Below, one piece after another: positions 6,048-6,151 of a DNA stretch of 6,151 nt (position 1 is the first letter of the stretch; each line of letters opens with the position of its first letter). Made by a program: the position numbers and the translations under genes. The stretch comes from Thiotrichaceae bacterium UBA7359. GTDB lineage: Bacteria; Pseudomonadota; Gammaproteobacteria; Eutrophobiales; Eutrophobiaceae. The DNA lies in NCBI GenBank assembly GCA_905182825.1, contig CAJJDJ010000074.1:1-6151 (forward strand), in the 5' to 3' direction. The notes below the pieces were generated by a model. That model saw only the letters and a program-made list of their open reading frames with translations. It was not told where the DNA came from and made no database searches.

Positions 6048-6151
6048 ATCCGAAAACTAATTCATTTAAACAAAAAATCACTGCACAATTGGCCTTACTC
6101 ATTACCAGTGTGATCTGCGTTATTGCTATTTTTATTGTCAATGAATTCACC
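6044..6151 (+). CDS. rnfG: Probable RnfG/RsxG subunit, N-terminal fragment cut by the window edge
   Basis: The frame opens at an ATG overlapping the rnfD stop and runs without a stop to the window end, giving 36 residues that begin MNPKTNSFKQK. Residues about 12-32 form one hydrophobic helix after a Lys/Asn-rich start, followed by NEFT. This fits RnfG, which has a single N-terminal membrane anchor, a periplasmic domain and covalently bound FMN, and which follows rnfD in the usual rnfABCDGE order. The identification rests mainly on position and topology; the diagnostic flavinylation motif would lie beyond the window. A different membrane-anchored protein cannot be excluded. Confidence 0.65.
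   Translation, partial: MNPKTNSFKQKITAQLALLITSVICVIAIFIVNEFT

Noticed and set aside
1..6151. CRISPR array, tRNA or rRNA gene, insertion sequence or attachment site
   Set aside because: No spaced direct repeats, tRNA cloverleaf pattern, transposase frame or terminal inverted repeats were seen. Nearly all the window is occupied by the seven genes listed.

Overview
This 6.15 kb window is a gene-dense, AT-rich piece of what looks like a gammaproteobacterial chromosome. Three things point there. The Dcd protein is the 188-residue form known from non-enteric gammaproteobacteria. mrp and metG are divergent neighbours, as in E. coli. The Rnf/Rsx subunits align best with the gammaproteobacterial type. 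The low GC content would suit a host-associated or streamlined lineage, but genus or family cannot be fixed from this sequence alone.

Layout. Positions 1-96 are a short non-coding stretch downstream of dcd, with a weak AT-only hairpin. On the minus strand, mrp/apbC (P-loop Fe-S cluster carrier, 1752-664) is followed with no spacer by dcd (dCTP deaminase, 663-97); the two probably form one transcript. A 118 bp divergent intergenic region (1753-1870) separates mrp from metG (methionyl-tRNA synthetase, 1871-3907, plus strand) and probably holds promoters in both directions. After metG, with 43 bp between and no visible terminator, comes an rnf/rsx-type membrane electron-transfer cluster on the plus strand: rnfA (3951-4526), rnfB (4523-5032), rnfD (5037-6047) and the first 36 codons of a probable rnfG (6044 to the window edge).

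How the genes work together. Dcd, Mrp and MetG are housekeeping proteins for pyrimidine nucleotide supply, Fe-S cluster delivery and charging of tRNA-Met. The rnf genes encode subunits of an inner-membrane redox complex. In characterised relatives it passes electrons between NADH and ferredoxin-like acceptors, coupled to ion movement (Rnf), or keeps SoxR reduced (Rsx).

The unusual part is this Rnf cluster. (1) rnfC, which normally sits between rnfB and rnfD and encodes the NADH/FMN entry subunit, is absent; only 4 bp separate rnfB from rnfD. (2) RnfA lacks both cysteines that in RnfA/NqrE-type proteins hold the intramembrane iron-sulfur cluster: Asp26 and Ser114 stand in their places in a gap-free alignment. 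RnfB keeps all twelve cluster cysteines, and RnfD keeps its flavin-attachment threonine (Thr174). This looks like a remodelled Rnf-like complex with a different electron entry and membrane-crossing route, not a decayed operon. That is an inference, and it depends on what lies downstream and elsewhere in the genome. E. coli comparisons throughout are from memory of the reference proteins, not from a search.
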